Shown here: piece by piece, positions 14,517-17,587 of the stretch
How the letters are laid out: each line of letters begins with the position of its first letter
Numbering within the stretch: the stretch's first letter is position 1
Assembly (NCBI GenBank): GCA_964546505.1
Contig: CAZJJZ010000027.1
Coordinates: 1 to 17,587, forward strand
From: CAZJJZ01 sp964546505
GTDB taxonomy: Bacteria; Patescibacteriota; Gracilibacteria; UBA1369
Length of the DNA: 17,587 nucleotides
Direction of reading: 5' to 3'
Made by a program: the position numbers and the translations under genes
Notes under the pieces: model-generated
Database searches by the model: none
What the model was told of the DNA's origin: nothing
The model's input: the letters and a program-made list of their open reading frames with translations, nothing else

Positions 14517-15404
14517 TTACAGCAACAATTTACGTCGGAACTTTACCAAACCGCGACTACTTAACTCCAAAACACCGACAATTTTGTTTTGATAAACTGC
14601 CAAAACCGGCTTCTCCAAATCATTCCTGGAAAGTAAAAAATCGACCAATCTCATTTCCCCACCTACTGCCAAAAACTCCCATTGAGCAGGCAATAACTCC
14701 ACTCGATGAAAATTTAAAAACGCCAAACCGTCTATTAACTTACCAGCATCCACTTCATCCACTTTCAAGGCATCATCAACACTAAATTGACCAATTTTCA
14801 GCCTCCGCAATGCCGCAACCACTCCACCGCAACCCAATTGCTCACCCAAGTCCCTGGCTATACTGCGAATATAGGTCCCCGAACTGCAGTGAACCATCAA
14901 TTGTAGACTGGGAAAGCTATATTGAAGAAGTTTATTTTCGTAAATTTCTACCAACCTTGGTTTAATTTCAAACTCCTCTCCCTTTCTTGCCATTGCATAA
15001 GCCCGCTTACCGGCAATTTGTATTGCTGAAAATTTTGGTGGAATCTGTAAAATTTTACCAGTTAATTCCGTATTAATGATTGTTTCAATTTTTTGTACTT
15101 CGGGGACAGTATAACCATGTCCTTCTTTCACTTCTCCGTCCACATCATCAGTATTACTGGTCGCTCCCAGCCTAATCTCCACTTGATAAACTTTATCCAA
15201 TCCTTCCAACAGCGGAATCAACTTAGTATACTCGCCCACAGCTACAATCATCAGTCCAGTAGCCAAAGGATCCAGAGTACCGATAAAACCCATTGTTTTA
15301 ACATTTAATCGCTTACGCAAAACCATCAACTGTTTAAAAGAAGTCTCCCCCTGCGGTTTATCGATTAATAAAAAACCGTTCAAATTAGTTGTTCGTTTTT
15401 TCAT
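14517..15404 (-). CDS. truB: tRNA pseudouridine(55) synthase TruB
   Basis: TruB isomerises U55 to pseudouridine in the T loop of tRNAs. The catalytic motif GTLDPLATG is present with the nucleophilic aspartate at D45. The block GKRAYAMARKGEE and the strand-helix SSGTYIRSIARDLG are typical of the family, and a C-terminal small domain (about 230-295) resembles the accessory domain of longer TruB proteins. The residue two before the GTLDP motif, usually His (GHxGTLDP), is F40 here (GFIGTLDP), an unusual change next to the active site. At 295 aa it is within the family range. It starts 2 nt after the MurE-like stop. The nearby tRNA-Arg carries the expected TTCGAAT T loop. Confidence 0.95.
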   Translation of the reverse strand: MKKRTTNLNGFLLIDKPQGETSFKQLMVLRKRLNVKTMGFIGTLDPLATGLMIVAVGEYTKLIPLLEGLDKVYQVEIRLGATSNTDDVDGEVKEGHGYTVPEVQKIETIINTELTGKILQIPPKFSAIQIAGKRAYAMARKGEEFEIKPRLVEIYENKLLQYSFPSLQLMVHCSSGTYIRSIARDLGEQLGCGGVVAALRRLKIGQFSVDDALKVDEVDAGKLIDGLAFLNFHRVELLPAQWEFLAVGGEMRLVDFLLSRNDLEKPVLAVYQNKIVGVLELSSRGLVKFRRKLLL

Positions 15405-15406
15405 GT

Positions 15407-16714
15407 TTATAAAGCGACATCAATTGGCTTAGAAAGCAACTCTCTTGCTATTCGACGATCATCCCAAGCCACTTTACGTCCCCCCACCATTTGTACGGTT
15501 TCAGCACCTTTACCGGCCAAAATAACGGTATCACCAGTACTCGCACTGGCCAAAGCAAAACGGATTGCCTCATAACGATCCGGCATTTTCCAAAAGTTTT
15601 CACCCTCCTTTCGCTGAACTCCCTGAGCAATATCTTCAATAATATGCACCTCATCTTCATCATAGGAATCATCAGTAGTCAAAATCACCCGATCTGCAAT
15701 TTCATCGGCAACAGCACCCATTTTGGGGCGTTTAGCCTTATCCCGTCCACCTCCGGTACAGCCAAAAACTACAGTCAATTTACCTGGAGTTTGCGCTTTG
15801 TATAACTCCAAAAGTTTACGTAAAGAAGCTTCAGTATGCGCATAATCAACAATCACAGCAAAATCTTGACCACAATCGATTTGTTCAAATCTACCGGGTA
15901 CCGTAGTTGCTTTTTCCAAAGCCGCTTTGATAGTTGGTAAATTAACGCCTACAGCCAAAGCCACTGTCGCAGCTGCCACGGCGTTATAAATACTGAATTC
16001 ACCAGGCATTTTCAAATTAATTTCCGCCTGATTATTGGGAACGTGTAAAGTAAATTTTGAACCGGTATGTGTGTAGACAATGTCGGCAGGATAACAGTTA
16101 CCGCCTTTTAACCCAAAAGTATATTTTTTGTCAGCCAAAAACTGATCAAAATAGGTAAATTCTTCATCATCTTGATTGAGTACAATAGTTTTGCCAATGC
16201 CCGGCTTGCGTCCTGCTCCATTCAATCTGGCAAAAAGTAAGCCTTTAGCTCGTATATATTCCTTAAAACCACCGTGATAATCCAAATGATCCTCACCTAT
16301 ATTTGTTAAAACAGCTGTATCAAAGTTGATACCCCAAACACGATTTTGCGTGATAGCGTGTGATGAGACCTCCAATACGGCAAATTGACATCTTTCCCCA
16401 ACCATTCGACGTAATAATTTCTGCAAGAAAAACGGACTCAAGGTGGTCATTTTGGAACTGTTAACCCAGGAGTCATTTACCACTCGAAAATTAGTAGTTG
16501 AAGTCATACCTACTCGATATCCAGCCTCTGTGAGAATTGCGGCAACCAGGTTGGTTGTGGTGGTTTTTCCCTTGGTTCCAGTGATGCCAATCACTTGTAA
16601 GTTACCGGCCGGAAAACCATAAGCGATTGCCGCCAGGACGGCCAGAAATTTGTGATAAAAAAGCCGCAACGGATGCTGTTCCGGTAGCAATTTTTTAAGA
16701 TTTCGAATCAACAT
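15407..16714 (-). CDS. murE: MurE-like Mur ligase without the N-terminal UDP-binding domain
   Basis: MurE adds the third amino acid to UDP-MurNAc-dipeptide in peptidoglycan synthesis, using ATP. The ATP-binding loop GITGTKGKTTTTN is at 43-55. TNIGEDHLDYHGGFKEYIRA is a MurE-type central motif, VPGRFEQI and VDYAHTEASL match MurE, and FGCTGGGRDKAKRPKMG follows. Two things are unusual. First, the protein is 435 aa, and only about 40 residues precede the P-loop, so the usual substrate-binding domain of roughly 80-100 residues is missing. Second, the loop that reads the third amino acid (DNPR in diaminopimelate enzymes, DDPN-like in lysine enzymes) is D348-D-S-Y-D-E-D here, so substrate is uncertain. 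The start overlaps the upstream membrane gene by 20 nt. Confidence 0.85.
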   Translation of the reverse strand: MLIRNLKKLLPEQHPLRLFYHKFLAVLAAIAYGFPAGNLQVIGITGTKGKTTTTNLVAAILTEAGYRVGMTSTTNFRVVNDSWVNSSKMTTLSPFFLQKLLRRMVGERCQFAVLEVSSHAITQNRVWGINFDTAVLTNIGEDHLDYHGGFKEYIRAKGLLFARLNGAGRKPGIGKTIVLNQDDEEFTYFDQFLADKKYTFGLKGGNCYPADIVYTHTGSKFTLHVPNNQAEINLKMPGEFSIYNAVAAATVALAVGVNLPTIKAALEKATTVPGRFEQIDCGQDFAVIVDYAHTEASLRKLLELYKAQTPGKLTVVFGCTGGGRDKAKRPKMGAVADEIADRVILTTDDSYDEDEVHIIEDIAQGVQRKEGENFWKMPDRYEAIRFALASASTGDTVILAGKGAETVQMVGGRKVAWDDRRIARELLSKPIDVAL

Positions 16715-17587
16715 GTAGTGGAATTAAACAAATAGCTAAAATTAACCAAAAAATCAATGAGAGATCATTTTTGAAATAAGTGGTATCAACCATCCCATGC
16801 AGCAAAATTACCAACAGCATAGAAAGCCCCAATAAACGAAAATACTTGATTTCGAAGGACTTGGCACGCCAAAAACGTAGAATAGCCATAACTATCAAAG
16901 CCAGCAAAGCCAAAACACCCAGCAAACCTAAATTCAGCCAAGTGGCTAAAAACAAATTATGAGGATGTAACATCACCCATTCATATGGCGCATGACCCAA
17001 TATTTCCGGAGCTTGAAGATTATATACCGGTTCAAATTGTCCCAAACCCAAGCCCAACAAGGGATTGCTTTTAATCATTTCTCCAGCAATCTGATAAACC
17101 TCTACGCGTACAGCGGATGAACTACGCTGCTGTATTTCCAAAAGTTGATTCCATTTGGTAGTACCAGAAAATACAGCTACTCCTGCTAACACCAATAGGA
17201 AGGCCAAGAAACCCAAAAAATAATATACCAACTTTAGTCGCAACAAATCGGCTTTACGCTGATACTTGGCAGCCAAAACAGTATTAACAACCAAATAGCA
17301 AATTAAAGCCACAATGACTGCCAAGATAGCACCGTAGGATTGTGTAATCAGTAATGCAAAAGCCAGCAAAATCCCCGCACCCACATTTAATAACATTTTC
17401 TGCAAAGACCAACCCGCCACCACCGCCCGCACCACCAAAATCCAAGCTCCCACCAATGCGGGGGCCAGGTACATAGCCAAATAATTTGCATTGATAAATG
17501 GCCCGGAAGCCCGACCATCCAAAGTGATAAATTGACCAGTCACAAATTGGGCAATTGCCCATATCGCCAAGCCCAAAGCTGAAAGAA
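16695..17587 (-). CDS. O-antigen ligase/polymerase-type membrane protein (5' end missing)
   Basis: A polytopic membrane protein with at least seven hydrophobic segments, open through the right edge, so the true start is outside the window. It has the hallmarks of the Wzy_C/O-antigen ligase superfamily: GRASGPFINANYLAMYLAP in the N-terminal visible part, then the extracellular-loop block AGEMIKSNPLLGLGLGQFEP, then HPHNLFLATWLNLGLLG (HPHN codons at 16967-16956). Such proteins join or polymerise lipid-linked glycans on the outer face of the membrane, or glycosylate pilins. The substrate cannot be told. It overlaps the MurE-like gene by 20 nt and fits with the WecA-type transferase downstream. 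Confidence 0.88.
   Translation of the reverse strand, partial: LSALGLAIWAIAQFVTGQFITLDGRASGPFINANYLAMYLAPALVGAWILVVRAVVAGWSLQKMLLNVGAGILLAFALLITQSYGAILAVIVALICYLVVNTVLAAKYQRKADLLRLKLVYYFLGFLAFLLVLAGVAVFSGTTKWNQLLEIQQRSSSAVRVEVYQIAGEMIKSNPLLGLGLGQFEPVYNLQAPEILGHAPYEWVMLHPHNLFLATWLNLGLLGVLALLALIVMAILRFWRAKSFEIKYFRLLGLSMLLVILLHGMVDTTYFKNDLSLIFWLILAICLIPLHVDSKS

Overview
The window looks like a chromosomal segment of a Patescibacteria (Candidate Phyla Radiation) bacterium, possibly of the ABY1 group. The placement is inference. It rests on a dense, AT-rich housekeeping gene set with very short spacers, the apparent absence of Shine-Dalgarno sequences before every start, divergent or domain-trimmed versions of universal enzymes (DnaG, Lgt, MurE), and several orphan proteins. 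TGA is a normal stop here: two genes end in it and no conserved gene contains it in frame, which argues against the Gracilibacteria/Absconditabacteria code. No mobile element, CRISPR array, phage gene or integration site was seen, and no stretch over 300 bases lacks a gene.

Left end (1-1590): a perfect sigma-70 consensus promoter fires leftward out of the window. Next come tRNA-Arg(TCG) and three small orphan genes. Two of these (256-573 and 570-1058) converge with overlapping stop codons. The third (1105-1557) is transcribed leftward and lies divergent from the large rightward operon.

Rightward cluster (1593-8761): a DUF1858-like small protein, priA (replication restart helicase), trpS, pyrG (CTP synthase), a membrane protein with two tandem GspF/PilC-type N-terminal modules, and an Lgt-family protein missing most catalytic residues. 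Spacers range from an 8-nt overlap to 8 nt, so this is very probably one transcription unit.

Leftward cluster (17587 down to 8722): a partial O-antigen ligase/polymerase-type membrane protein, a MurE-like ligase, truB, a WecA/TagO-type polyprenyl-phosphate sugar-1-phosphate transferase, then dnaG-rpoD-greA and a PEGA-domain membrane-anchored protein. The dnaG-rpoD pair is the remnant of the macromolecular synthesis operon (rpsU is absent) joined to envelope glycan genes. The two clusters collide tail to tail with a 40-nt coding overlap.

The main points for a second look are a DnaG with three of four zinc ligands replaced, an Lgt homologue that is probably catalytically altered, the GspF-like module in a non-secretion protein, and a near-constant 21-23 nt spacing between predicted -10 boxes and start codons without any Shine-Dalgarno. 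I found no clear new multi-gene system; most of the window is core housekeeping.
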